Positions 51,228-59,699 of a DNA stretch of 64,000 nucleotides are shown one piece after another. Made by a program: the position numbers and the translations under genes. The stretch covers positions 62,001 to 126,000 of the forward strand of contig CAYSWA010000002.1 of assembly GCA_964434535.1 (NCBI GenBank). Reading direction: 5' to 3'. The stretch is from SM23-32 sp964434535. GTDB lineage: Bacteria; Planctomycetota; Brocadiia; SM23-32. The notes beneath the pieces are model-generated. The model was not told the DNA's origin. It did not search any database and saw only the letters and a program-made list of their open reading frames with translations. Positions within the stretch are counted from its first letter, which is position 1, and each line of letters begins with the position of its first letter.

Positions 51228-51494
51228 CTACTGCTCGGAGGCTGCCTCTTCGCCGGCCTCGCCTTCCACCGCACCCTCGAGGCCCTCGGGAACCTCGGCT
51301 TCCTCCTCCTCCCGCCGCCGGGCGCGGGGGGCGGTGACCACCTGCGTCTTGATCTTGGGCAGGCCGAAGACGGACATCTCCTCAGGGTCCCACTCCTCCT
51401 CGGCCTTCAGGCGCTCGATACGCTCCGAGCGCGACAGGACGTTGCGCCGCCTCTGCAGCTCGTCCTTCCGTCGCAGGCTCTTGTGCAGCGACAT
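51228..51494 (-). CDS. PVC-type small basic protein with acidic C-terminal extension
   Basis: The first 52 residues (MSLHKSLRRKDELQRRRNVL, SRSERIERLKAEE, SVFGLPKIKTQ) match the small basic protein family I recall as TIGR04137, found in Chlamydiae, Verrucomicrobia, Lentisphaerae and Planctomycetes. It is a strong taxonomic marker. Most members are about 50-60 residues. This one has 88, the extra 36 being an acidic Glu/Ala-rich tail. A ribosome-associated role has been suggested for the family, but I cannot show it. It is 39 bases upstream of the aminotransferase gene on the same strand. Confidence 0.85.
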   Translation of the reverse strand: MSLHKSLRRKDELQRRRNVLSRSERIERLKAEEEWDPEEMSVFGLPKIKTQVVTAPRARRREEEEAEVPEGLEGAVEGEAGEEAASEQ

Positions 51495-51542
51495 AAAGCT
51501 ACTCTCCTCCTTGGGCTGCGATGAACGCGGCCGGGCGGGGCC

Positions 51543-51944
51543 TCAATCGGTAAAAGGCAGCACTGCCGCGTCCTGAAAGAGCGCGCGCCCGCCCTCCCGA
51601 TACTCGCGGAAGCTCCGGGCCAGCCGGCGCAGCTCGGGCGAGGCGGCCTCCTCGAACCGGCCGCAGCAGAGGGCCAGGCGGCCGTCCGGGAACTCCAGCA
51701 GCCGGAACTCGTGCCCGCCGCTGAGCCGCAGGATCCGTTCCTGGGCCACCAGTTGCTCGGCCGCCGCCCGCTTCGCGGGGGAGGAGTCGAACTCCATCAG
51801 CCTGACCGTGTAACGGATGCGGGAGGCGCTCGCCGCCAGCTCGGGGCCGGGCGCCGGCTCGCCGACTACGTTGGTCAGCAGCAGCCAGGCTCCCATGCAG
51901 CCGATCAGGGCGACCAGCACGGCGAAGATCCTGGTGCGGGCCAT
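51543..51944 (-). CDS. Membrane-anchored SPOR-like protein
   Basis: The 133 residues run from MARTRIFAVLVALIG, with one N-terminal membrane helix. The rest reads IRYTVRLMEFDSSPAKRAAAEQLVAQE, FRLLEFPDGRLALCCGRFEEAAS and LRRLARSFREYREGG, matching the RNP-fold order of SPOR domains that bind denuded peptidoglycan (YTVR, helix, RLALCCGRF, helix). The weak similarity means SPOR is inferred. It lies 48 bases before the small basic protein gene on the same strand. A remote promoter lies at 52134-52163 with a possible structured leader. Confidence 0.6.
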   Translation of the reverse strand: MARTRIFAVLVALIGCMGAWLLLTNVVGEPAPGPELAASASRIRYTVRLMEFDSSPAKRAAAEQLVAQERILRLSGGHEFRLLEFPDGRLALCCGRFEEAASPELRRLARSFREYREGGRALFQDAAVLPFTD

Positions 51945-52023
51945 CGCATCATCGACCCCGTCGGCACCCAGACCCCAGCCGACGTCGCGGCCTTCTGTGC
52001 TGTTTCGGCTTCTGTCTTTCGCC

Positions 52024-52132
52024 CCCGCTCGGGCGCCTCGCGAGCGGTCTGCACGTACAGGCATTTCCGGTGACCCCTGGGCCGCTCCCCCCGGACGGCG
52101 TGGATTCAAAGAGCTTCCCCAACCCGAGCGGG
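52024..52132 (-). other. Long-range inverted repeat, candidate structured leader
   Basis: CCCGCTCGGG (52024-52033) and CCCGAGCGGG (52123-52132) are perfect 10-base complements separated by 89 bases, just inside the minus-strand -10 box. The interior contains GAGGGGTCACCGG-like and palindromic CTCGCGAG segments. Depending on the true start site this could close the stem of a leader RNA or small RNA, or be a DNA-level palindrome. It does not match any riboswitch class I recognise. The surrounding 449-base gap (51945-52393) has no gene. Confidence 0.35.
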
Positions 52133-52133
52133 C

Positions 52134-52163
52134 ATTATAGGCCAAGCCGCGCGGCCAAGTCAA
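52134..52163 (-). promoter_or_regulatory. Promoter upstream of the SPOR-like gene
   Basis: On the minus strand TTGACT (52163-52158), an 18-base spacer and TATAAT (52139-52134). The nearest minus-strand start is about 190 bases downstream, which leaves a long leader. Confidence 0.55.
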
Positions 52164-52393
52164 ACTCACGGCGGGACGCACCGTACGTGGCGAAACTGGC
52201 GCGTCATAAGTTCGACCGCCGCCCGATGCCCGCCCTGTGCCGGACGCGGGCGCTCGGGACGACGCCTTTGTGGGACGGCGCAGCGGGGGCCCATGGGCAA
52301 CACGCAACGAGACGGCCCCCCCTCGCTTGCGATGCGCAGCGCCGGCCCGTAGACTCCGCCCCCGTTGCCCCGACTGCCTCGTTAGCCACGCCC

Positions 52394-53323
52394 ATGCCCT
52401 TCGACAAGACGAGCATCGATGAACAGACGGCGACCCGCCTGCTGCGCCGCCTGAGCGGCCGCGAGCTGAGCGTCACCGCCGTGCGGCGCCTCCACGGCGG
52501 CATGATCAACAGCGTGCTGGAGCTCGTCACCGACGGCGAGCCCGCCCGCGTCGTCGCCAAGCTCTCCGCCGAGCCGGGCAACGGCGGCTTCGAATGGGAG
52601 TGCCGCGTGCTCCGGTGGTATCGCGAGCATACGGCCTTCCCCGTGCCGGCGCCTTACGGGGTCGATACCTCCGGCGAGCTCTTCCCCGGCAGTTGCCTGA
52701 TGATGGAGCGCCTGCCGGGTGAGAACCTCGGGCACGCGCGGCTCTCGCCCGCCGGGCGGGCGGCCGTCGAGCGTCAGATGGCCGAAGTCCTCGCCCGCCT
52801 GCACGAGCAGAGGCGGGGCTCCTACGGCAGCGCGCTGGAGCCGGAGCGCGAGGGCCCCGAGCGCTGGCTCGACCGGTTCGGCCCGCGCATCCGGGGGGAG
52901 TTCGAGGCCGCGCGCGACCGCCTCAGCCCCGAGGCCCGCCGGGCCGTCTCCCGCGTGCTGGAGCGCCTGGAGGACTGGCTGCCGCAGGCAGGGCAGCCGA
53001 CGCTGGTCCACGGCGACCTCTGGGCCACCAACATCATCGTCGACCCCGACGCCCCCGGCGGGCCGCGCCTGAGCGGATTCGTCGACGGCGGCTGCGACTA
53101 CTGCGACGTGGAATACGAGCTCGCCTACCTGCTGGTCTTCCACACGGTGGGCGGCGAGTTCTTCCGGGCTTACAGCCGTCGCCATCCGCTCCGGCCGGGC
53201 TTCGAGCGGCGCTGCCGCCTCTACTGGCTCAACACGATGCTGCTGCACGTGCGGGTCTTCGGCGACGCGCACTACGTGAGCGCCTGCGAGCGCCTGGCCC
53301 GCGAGCTGGAGCGGCTCGAGTGA
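52394..53323 (+). CDS. Fructosamine/aminoglycoside kinase-like phosphotransferase
   Basis: The 309 residues run from MPFDKTSIDEQ. The protein-kinase-like fold shows the Gly/HGGMINSVLEL nucleotide loop region, AKLSAE (Lys), a long helical insert, VHGDLWATNIIVD (catalytic Asp and Asn, residues about 200-212) and GFVDGGCDYCDVEYELAYLLVF, where the metal Asp survives but DPA/DFG is replaced by VDGG. It phosphorylates a small hydroxylated substrate such as fructosamine or a sugar. Identity unknown. A TTGACA at 53342 belongs to the next gene. Confidence 0.8.
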   Translation: MPFDKTSIDEQTATRLLRRLSGRELSVTAVRRLHGGMINSVLELVTDGEPARVVAKLSAEPGNGGFEWECRVLRWYREHTAFPVPAPYGVDTSGELFPGSCLMMERLPGENLGHARLSPAGRAAVERQMAEVLARLHEQRRGSYGSALEPEREGPERWLDRFGPRIRGEFEAARDRLSPEARRAVSRVLERLEDWLPQAGQPTLVHGDLWATNIIVDPDAPGGPRLSGFVDGGCDYCDVEYELAYLLVFHTVGGEFFRAYSRRHPLRPGFERRCRLYWLNTMLLHVRVFGDAHYVSACERLARELERLE

Positions 53324-53341
53324 GCCGGCCGGCCCGCGTAC

Positions 53342-53371
53342 TTGACAGGCCGCGCCGGGACCCCGCAAGAT
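53342..53371 (+). promoter_or_regulatory. Promoter of the second GH130 gene
   Basis: TTGACA (53342-53347), an 18-base spacer and CAAGAT (53366-53371) lie 47 bases before the ATG at 53418. Confidence 0.4.
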
Positions 53372-53417
53372 GGCAGCCCCCTGGCACAGGCCATCAACCC
53401 CTGGGAGGAGCGCACAG

Positions 53418-54404
53418 ATGGCGGACCTGAAGATCGTCGGCGAAGCCGTGCCCAACATGCCCTGGCAGGACAGGCCCGAGGGCTGCACCGACGTGGCGTG
53501 GCGCTACACGGAGAACCCGATCGTGCCCCGCGACGCGATCCCCTGCTCCAACAGCATCTTCAACAGCGCCGTGGTGGCCTTCGAGGGCAAGTTCGCCGGG
53601 GTCTTCCGCATCGACCACCGCACGCGCCGCATGATGCTCCACACCGCCCGCAGCGAGGACGGCATCCGCTGGCAGATCGAGCACGACCCGATCGAGTTCG
53701 CGTGCGACATCCCAGAGCTTCAGAACTTCCTCTACGGCTATGACCCCCGCGTCTGCCGCCTGGAGGGGCGCTACTACGTCCACTGGTGCAACTGGTACCA
53801 CGGCCCGACCATCGGCCTGGCCTGGACGGAAGACTTCGAGACCTACCACCAGATGGAGAACGCCCTGCTGCCCTTCCAGCGCAACGGCGTGCTCTTCCCG
53901 CGCAAGATCGGCGAGCGGTACGTCATGCTCAACCGCCCGAGCGACAACGGGCACACGCCGTTCGGCGACATCTTCCTGAGCCAGAGCCCCGACCTGGTCC
54001 ACTGGGGCGAGCACCGCTACGTGATGGGCACCGCCGGCGGCTGGCAGAGCACCAAGGTCGGCCCCGGCCCCACGCCGATCGAGACCAGCGAGGGCTGGCT
54101 GCTCATCTACCACGGCGTGCTGACCTCATGCAACGGGTTCGTCTATAGCATCGGCGCCGCCCTGCTCGACCTGGAGCAGCCCTGGAAGGTGATCGCCCGC
54201 ACCGCCCCCTACATCCTGAACCCGCGCACCTACTACGAGTGCGTCGGCGACGTGCCGAACGTCGCCTTCCCCTGCGCGGCGATCTGCGACGCCGAGACCG
54301 GCCGGCTCGCCATCTACTACGGCGGCGCCGACACCGTGGTGGCGCTCGCCTTCGCGAAGGTCGACGAGCTGGTCGAGTTCACGCGGCAGAACTCGACCGT
54401 CTGA
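53418..54404 (+). CDS. GH130-family protein, divergent paralogue
   Basis: The 328 residues start at MADLKIVGEA (GGAGGAGC upstream). The propeller motifs NPIVPR, FNSAVV, GYDPRVCRLEGRYYVHW, LFPRKIG, YHGV (WLLIYHGV) and YYGGADTV are GH130-like. The glutamate of the EDPR motif is replaced by Tyr (Y108-D109-P110-R111) while the Asp is kept, opposite to the paralogue at 3217-4134 where Pro is replaced. This places it in a different GH130 subfamily, possibly acting on other beta-mannosides. No transporter or PUL partner is nearby. Confidence 0.85.
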   Translation: MADLKIVGEAVPNMPWQDRPEGCTDVAWRYTENPIVPRDAIPCSNSIFNSAVVAFEGKFAGVFRIDHRTRRMMLHTARSEDGIRWQIEHDPIEFACDIPELQNFLYGYDPRVCRLEGRYYVHWCNWYHGPTIGLAWTEDFETYHQMENALLPFQRNGVLFPRKIGERYVMLNRPSDNGHTPFGDIFLSQSPDLVHWGEHRYVMGTAGGWQSTKVGPGPTPIETSEGWLLIYHGVLTSCNGFVYSIGAALLDLEQPWKVIARTAPYILNPRTYYECVGDVPNVAFPCAAICDAETGRLAIYYGGADTVVALAFAKVDELVEFTRQNSTV

Positions 54405-54426
54405 GTGGCGCGGGCGCAGGCGCGGC

Positions 54427-54455
54427 TTGACGCCCCGGCCCGGCGGGCCTACCAT
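54427..54455 (+). promoter_or_regulatory. Promoter of the PEBP-family gene
   Basis: TTGACG (54427-54432), a 17-base spacer and TACCAT (54450-54455) lie 47 bases before the ATG at 54502. Confidence 0.5.
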
Positions 54456-54501
54456 CGCCCGCGGCGAGAGCCGCACATCCATTCACGGAAGGGGGCAGCG
54501 C

Positions 54502-54942
54502 ATGGAACTGACCAGCACGGCGTTCGAGCAAGGCGGCAGCATCCCGTCCGAGCATACCTGCGACGGACAGAACACCTCCCCCCCGCTCTCCATCGGCGAC
54601 GTGCCGGAGCGGGCGGTCACCCTGGCGCTGGTCATGGACGATCCCGACGCGCCGGGCGGCACGTTCGACCACTGGGTGGTCTGGAACATCCCGGCGGACA
54701 CGCAGCACATCCCGGCCGGCACCGAGCCGGAGGGCGTCCAGGGGCGCACGGACTTCGGCAACCTCGGCTACGGAGGCCCCTGCCCGCCGAGCGGCACGCA
54801 CCGCTACATGCTCAAGCTCTACGCCCTCGACACGGAGCTCGGCCTGGCAGAGGGGTCGCGCAAGGAAGACCTGGAGCATGCCATGGAGGGGCACGTCGTG
54901 GCTGAGGCCCTGCTCCAGGGCAAGTACCGGCGCTCCCGCTGA
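54502..54942 (+). CDS. YbhB/YbcL-family PEBP protein (Raf kinase inhibitor-like)
   Basis: The 146-residue protein has the PEBP core: SIPSEHTCDGQNTSPPLSI, VMDDPDAPGGTFDHWVVWNIPAD (the ligand pocket DPDAP...HW), YGGPCPPSGTHRYMLKLYALD (GxHRY). The family binds phospholipid head groups or phospho-ligands, and in bacteria the role is unknown. No signal peptide is present. AAGGGGGCAGCG precedes the ATG. Confidence 0.93.
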   Translation: MELTSTAFEQGGSIPSEHTCDGQNTSPPLSIGDVPERAVTLALVMDDPDAPGGTFDHWVVWNIPADTQHIPAGTEPEGVQGRTDFGNLGYGGPCPPSGTHRYMLKLYALDTELGLAEGSRKEDLEHAMEGHVVAEALLQGKYRRSR

Positions 54943-54966
54943 GGCGGCCTGTTGCCGCCACCGCCT

Positions 54967-55710
54967 TCAGACCAGCAGCCCGCCGTTGCGCAGGATGTAG
55001 CCGAGCCGGTCGGGCAGGTCCGGCTCCGCCTGGATCTTGGCGGCCGTCTTCGAGGGGTCGTACTCGGTGCGGCGGAAGACGACGCGGTCCTTCACCATGC
55101 TGAAGCTGGCCTGGAGGCGCGGCACGAAGGAGAAGCTGTAGCGGATGTCCTCGATCGTGGCGTAGGCCGGGCGCCAGTCGCCGTCACGGGGCTGGCCCAC
55201 GCTGCCGGCGTTCATCACCTTGCTGTTGAAACCGTGCGAGAGGGGGATGTGCGTGTGGCCCAGCGCCAGGCGCAGGCCCGGCACCCGTCGCAGCAACTCC
55301 TCGTAGTGCTCGTCGTTGTAGTAATAGTCGAGCACGTAGGTGTTGAGCATCTCCTGCGGCGTGCCGGGGCAGCCGTGGACGACCGACAGACCGTCCACGT
55401 CGAGCCGCAGGGGGAGGCTGCGCAACCACTCGACGTTCTCATCGCTGAGGCGCTCGTGCGTCCAGTAGAAGGACTGGCGGGCCAGCGAGCTGCACGGCTC
55501 GATGCCCTCCAGCGTGGCGCACGTGTTGTCGTGGTTGCCCTTGACCGCCTGGACGCCGTAGTGGCGCAGCAGCTCGCAGCACTCGTTGGGGTTCGGGCCG
55601 TAGCCGACCACGTCCCCGCAGCAGATGATGCGGTCCGCGCCCTCTATCTCGTCCAGAACGGCCTGTAGTGCCTCCAGGTTAGCATGGACATCGGAGATGA
55701 TGGCGATCAT
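54967..55710 (-). CDS. Calcineurin-like metallophosphoesterase
   Basis: The 247-residue phosphoesterase of the YfcE/MPP type has D7-V-H9 (SDVHAN), CGDVVGYGPNP, GNHDN (N59-H60), HGCPG and GHTHIP, which bind two metals. The YGPNPNECCELL and KGNHDN segments match the prokaryotic group with pentapeptide loops that often hydrolyse cyclic nucleotides or phosphodiesters. Substrate unknown. It sits between convergent and divergent neighbours and is probably monocistronic. Confidence 0.9.
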   Translation of the reverse strand: MIAIISDVHANLEALQAVLDEIEGADRIICCGDVVGYGPNPNECCELLRHYGVQAVKGNHDNTCATLEGIEPCSSLARQSFYWTHERLSDENVEWLRSLPLRLDVDGLSVVHGCPGTPQEMLNTYVLDYYYNDEHYEELLRRVPGLRLALGHTHIPLSHGFNSKVMNAGSVGQPRDGDWRPAYATIEDIRYSFSFVPRLQASFSMVKDRVVFRRTEYDPSKTAAKIQAEPDLPDRLGYILRNGGLLV

Positions 55711-55815
55711 GAGACATGCTGCACGCGGTATGAAGAGATGATTGCGCCCGGTTGCCCGGTCGCGCGTCGATTGCCTCCAGTCTACCCCAATGCCCCCCGC
55801 CGCGCAACGGCTCGC

Positions 55816-57288
55816 CTACGGCGCGTGGTCGACGATGAGGCGGCACAGCTCGTCGACGGTGCGGCTCATCGAGTAGGTGCCGGGCGGGTTCTCCGTGTCG
55901 TTGATCAGGATGGAGAAGGCGACCTGGCGGCCGCTGCGCGCCGTGGCGTAGCCGCTCAGCGCCCCGACCCCGTTCAGGTAGCCGGTCTTGGCCCGGACGT
56001 TGCCCGCGTAAGGCGCCTCGGCGAGCCGGCCATCGAGCGTGCCGTCCAGCCCGGCCACCGCCAGCAGGGGGGTGAGGTCGGCCCCGCGCCGGCCCTTCCG
56101 CATGCGCCACAGCAGCGCGGCGAGCAGCTCGGCCGTGTGGCGGTTGTTGCGCGAGAGGCCGCTGCCGTCGGCGACCTGGAACTGCCCGTCGGTGAAGCCG
56201 AGCTCCCGCAGCACGCCCTCCGCCCGCGCCGCGCCCGAGGGCCAGGAGCCCCGCCCGACCGCCTCCGCCCCGATCGTCTTGAAGACCTGCTCGGCGTAGT
56301 GGTTATGGCTGCGCTTGACCATTCGGCGCAGCACCGGCGCGAGGGCGGCGCGGCGCACCAGCAGCGGCTCGCCGCGCACGGCGGGCGGTCGGGCGGCCGG
56401 GGCCACGCGCGCGGGCCCGCCGACGGCGATCCCCTCGGCCTCCAGCGCCTGGCGGAGGGCGCGGGCGGCGTAGAGCGGCGGGTCGGGCACGGTCACCTCG
56501 TGGGAGTAGCCCTCGCGTCCGGCGCGGATCCGCCCCCCGACCCGGACGGTCCATGAGCCGGGCTCGCGGTCGAACCAGACGGCGTGCTTATCCGCCGAGG
56601 TCGTGCACGTGACGCGCAGGCTGACCGCCGCCGATGCGGGGTGGACCTCGGCCATGGCCGCCGCTCCCGGCGCGCCGCCCGGCCGCACGGTCATCGTCAC
56701 GCAGTTGTCGTTGATCGAACTCGCCGAGACGGGAGCGTAATACCACTTCCAGGCGGGATAGCCGCCCCAGTCGGGATGGCGAAAGGTCCGGTCGAAGAAC
56801 GCGTCGTCGGCCACCACGCCGCCTTCGATGCGCTCGATGCCCCTGGCGCGGAGCACGCGCGCCCAGCGGCGCATGACGGCCAGGGCGTCCTCCTCGTCGT
56901 GGCGCCCGCCGATCGTCGGGTCGCCCCCGCCGCGCAGCACCAGGTCGCCGCGCAGCACGCCGCCCGCGACCGGCCCCGTCCCGTAGAGGGCGGTGGTGAA
57001 CTCGTAGTGCTCGCCGAGCGCTTCGAGAGCGGCAGCGGCCGTAACGAGCTTCGCGTTCGAGGCGACGATCAGGCGCCGGGCGGCGTTGCGGCTGTAGAGC
57101 ACCCGGCCGTCGGCGAGGTCCAGCACGTGGACGGCGACCGTGGCCCTGGCCAGCGGGCCGGCCGAGAGCTTCTCCTCCACCCGCGCGGCCAGCTCGGAGG
57201 CGGCGGCCGTCTCGGCGCAGAACAGGGCCGCCAGCGCGAACGCGAGGGGGGCGATGCCCCACGAGCGCCTCTCGGCATTGGCCGCCAT
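55816..57288 (-). CDS. dacB: D-alanyl-D-alanine carboxypeptidase/endopeptidase (PBP4, DacB-like)
   Basis: The 490 residues start at the ATG at 57288. Signal peptide 1-30. The class C penicillin-binding motifs are S77-N-A-K80 (SxxK), SHN (KRSHNHYAEQVFK) and KTG (AKTGYLNGVGALSGY), separated by the large inserted domain II (GGVVADDAFFD, WYYAPVSASSINDNC) typical of DacB. It trims pentapeptide side chains and cleaves cross-links in the periplasm. Presence supports a peptidoglycan wall, which planctomycetes are now known to have. Confidence 0.93.
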   Translation of the reverse strand: MAANAERRSWGIAPLAFALAALFCAETAAASELAARVEEKLSAGPLARATVAVHVLDLADGRVLYSRNAARRLIVASNAKLVTAAAALEALGEHYEFTTALYGTGPVAGGVLRGDLVLRGGGDPTIGGRHDEEDALAVMRRWARVLRARGIERIEGGVVADDAFFDRTFRHPDWGGYPAWKWYYAPVSASSINDNCVTMTVRPGGAPGAAAMAEVHPASAAVSLRVTCTTSADKHAVWFDREPGSWTVRVGGRIRAGREGYSHEVTVPDPPLYAARALRQALEAEGIAVGGPARVAPAARPPAVRGEPLLVRRAALAPVLRRMVKRSHNHYAEQVFKTIGAEAVGRGSWPSGAARAEGVLRELGFTDGQFQVADGSGLSRNNRHTAELLAALLWRMRKGRRGADLTPLLAVAGLDGTLDGRLAEAPYAGNVRAKTGYLNGVGALSGYATARSGRQVAFSILINDTENPPGTYSMSRTVDELCRLIVDHAP

Positions 57289-57503
57289 TGCAGGCCCCTC
57301 TCCCCTTGCGAGCGCAGGTCCCCAGTCTGCGGCAATCGGGCGGCGCCGCGCAACCGAAGGTCCCAACCGTCCCCGTCGAAACGGGTTACGCCGCCGGCCA
57401 AACCAGCCCGTTTGGCGCCGGGCCGGCGCTGTCGGCGCGGGGCGCAATGCCGTACAATAGAGGCCCATGGGGAAACCGACCACATGCGGGGGGCGCGCCG
57501 ACG

Positions 57504-59666
57504 ATGCTTAGCGAAGAAGACGTGCTGACGCTCGTCAAGGCGCCGGACTACCGGCAGATGCGCACCGGGGAGCTGGCGCAGGAGCTCGGCGTGGCGGAGC
57601 AGGAGATGGAGGAGTTCGTCGCCCTGCTGGAGGGGCTGGAAAGGCGGGGCGAGCTGGTCAAGGTCAAGAAGCGCCACTGGGTCGGCCCTGAGCAGGCGGG
57701 GCTGGTGACCGGGCGGCTGCAGTGCAATGCGCGGGGGTTCGGCTTCGTCATCCCCGTCAAGGAGGAACAGGAGCAGGACGTCTACGTGGCCGAGGAGGAC
57801 ATGGGCGAGGCCATGAACGACGACCTGGTGGTGGTGGAGGTCCACCGCAAGAAGCCCCGGCGCGGCCGGCGCGGCCGCAGGGACCTCGGCCCCTCCGGCC
57901 GCGTCATCAAGGTGCTGGAGCACCGCAACCGGCTGGTGATCGGCACGTTCGTGCCGGGGCGGAAGTTCGCGCGGGTCACCCCCGACAACCCCCGCCTGTT
58001 CCGCGACGTCTACGTGCCCGTCGACGAGGCGATGGACGCGCAGGCCGACGACCAGGTAGTGGTGGAGCTGAGCGCCTGGCCGACGCTGCACCGCAACCCC
58101 GAGGGCGAGGTGCGCGAGGTGCTCGGCCGCACCGGCGAGCCCGGCGTGGACGTGCGCTCGGTGATCTTCGAGTTCGGCCTGCCCCGCCAGTTCCCCGACG
58201 AGGCCCTGCGCGAGGCCGAGCAGCTCGTCGGCGAGCCGACGCCCCGGCAGATGGAGGCCCGCCGCGACTTCCGCACCCACCCCGCCGTGACCATCGACCC
58301 CGAGGACGCCAAGGACTACGACGACGCCCTCGCCCTCTACCGCCACCCGAACACCGGCCGCCGCGTCGTGCTGGTGCACATCGCCGACGTCAGCCACCAC
58401 GTGGCGCCCGAGAGCGCGCTCGACGCCGAGGCCCGCCGCCGGGGCATGAGCGTCTACCTGGCCAACGAGGTCGTGCCCATGCTCCCCCACGAGCAGAGCC
58501 GCGACATCCTGAGCCTGGTCGAGGGCGAGAACCGACTGGCCAAGACGGCGGCGCTGGAGTTCGACGACGAGGGCGAGCTGGTCGACTATTCGCTGCATCA
58601 CTCGGTGGTCAGGATCGACCGGCGCATGACCTACACCGAGGTGCAGGAGGTGCTCGACGCGCTGGAGGCCGAGGAGCCGGCCGCCGCCTCAGCCGCCGAA
58701 CGCCTGCCCGAGCCGATCTTCCGGCTGCTGGTGGAGCTGGACGAGCTGGCCGGCCAGCTGCGCCGGCGCCGCCGCCAGGTCGGCTCGGTCGACCTCGACG
58801 TGGCGGAATACGACGTGAGCATCGGCGAGGACGGGCGGGTGATCGGCGTCTCGCAGATCGTGCGCGACCGCTCGCACGGGCTGGTCGAGGAGTTCATGCT
58901 CGCCGCCAACCGCGCCGTGGCCGACCTCATGGTGCGGCGCAAGCTCCCCGCCCTCTACCGCGTCCACGAGCCGCCGGTCGAGGAGGACCTGGAGGAGTTC
59001 GCCGCCTTCGTGCGCACCGTCGTCGGAAGGGCCGTCAACCCCCTGGACCGCCGCCAGCTCCAGGACCTGCTGGCCGAGGTGGCCGGCACCCACCTGGCCG
59101 ACGCCGTCAACATGCAGCTACTGCGGGCCATGCAGCGCGCCGTCTACAGCCCGCGCTGCGCGCCGCACTTCGCCCTGCACTTCGAGCGCTACTGCCACTT
59201 CACCTCGCCCGTGCGCCGCTACCCCGACCTGCTGGTCCACCAGGTGCTGGACCGCTTCCTGCGCGACGGCGAGGGCCCCGGCCGGCTGATGGAGCAGTGG
59301 AAGCCGAAGCTCCAGCCCATCGCCGCGCACTGCAACGAGATGCAGCAGCGCGCCGACGAGGCCGAGCGGGAGATCGTCAAGATCAAGCTCCTGCGCTACC
59401 TGGAGGACCACGCCGAGGAGATCTTCGACGGCGTGGTCACCGGCGTGCAGGAGTACGGGCTGTTCGTGCGGCTGGAGGACTTCTCGGTCGAGGGGCTCGT
59501 CAAGGTGCAGGACATCCGGGGCGACTTCTACCGCCTTGACGAGCGGGCCCAGGCCCTCACGGGCACGCGCACGGGGCGCAAGTTCGTCCTCGGCCAGCCC
59601 CTGCGCGTCAGCATCAAGCGCATCAACATGGCGCGCCGCCAGCTCGACCTCGTGCTCGAGGACTGA
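57504..59666 (+). CDS. rnr: Ribonuclease R
   Basis: The 720 residues start at the ATG at 57504 (MLSEEDVLTL). A TACAAT -10 lies at 57453-57458. Domain order is an N-terminal winged helix (LAQELGVAEQEMEEFVALLEGL), cold-shock OB folds (NARGFGFVIPV), the RNB catalytic domain with IDPEDAKDYDDAL (four active-site Asp), EFMLAANRAVA, HFTSPVRRYPDLLVHQVL and a C-terminal S1 domain (EEIFDGVVTGVQEYGLFVRL). This is the processive 3'-5' exonuclease of structured RNA. The short Lys/Arg tail of gamma-proteobacterial RNase R is absent. Confidence 0.96.
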   Translation: MLSEEDVLTLVKAPDYRQMRTGELAQELGVAEQEMEEFVALLEGLERRGELVKVKKRHWVGPEQAGLVTGRLQCNARGFGFVIPVKEEQEQDVYVAEEDMGEAMNDDLVVVEVHRKKPRRGRRGRRDLGPSGRVIKVLEHRNRLVIGTFVPGRKFARVTPDNPRLFRDVYVPVDEAMDAQADDQVVVELSAWPTLHRNPEGEVREVLGRTGEPGVDVRSVIFEFGLPRQFPDEALREAEQLVGEPTPRQMEARRDFRTHPAVTIDPEDAKDYDDALALYRHPNTGRRVVLVHIADVSHHVAPESALDAEARRRGMSVYLANEVVPMLPHEQSRDILSLVEGENRLAKTAALEFDDEGELVDYSLHHSVVRIDRRMTYTEVQEVLDALEAEEPAAASAAERLPEPIFRLLVELDELAGQLRRRRRQVGSVDLDVAEYDVSIGEDGRVIGVSQIVRDRSHGLVEEFMLAANRAVADLMVRRKLPALYRVHEPPVEEDLEEFAAFVRTVVGRAVNPLDRRQLQDLLAEVAGTHLADAVNMQLLRAMQRAVYSPRCAPHFALHFERYCHFTSPVRRYPDLLVHQVLDRFLRDGEGPGRLMEQWKPKLQPIAAHCNEMQQRADEAEREIVKIKLLRYLEDHAEEIFDGVVTGVQEYGLFVRLEDFSVEGLVKVQDIRGDFYRLDERAQALTGTRTGRKFVLGQPLRVSIKRINMARRQLDLVLED

Positions 59667-59699
59667 GCGCGCCGAGGCGGGCCGGCCGGCGGGCCGGCG

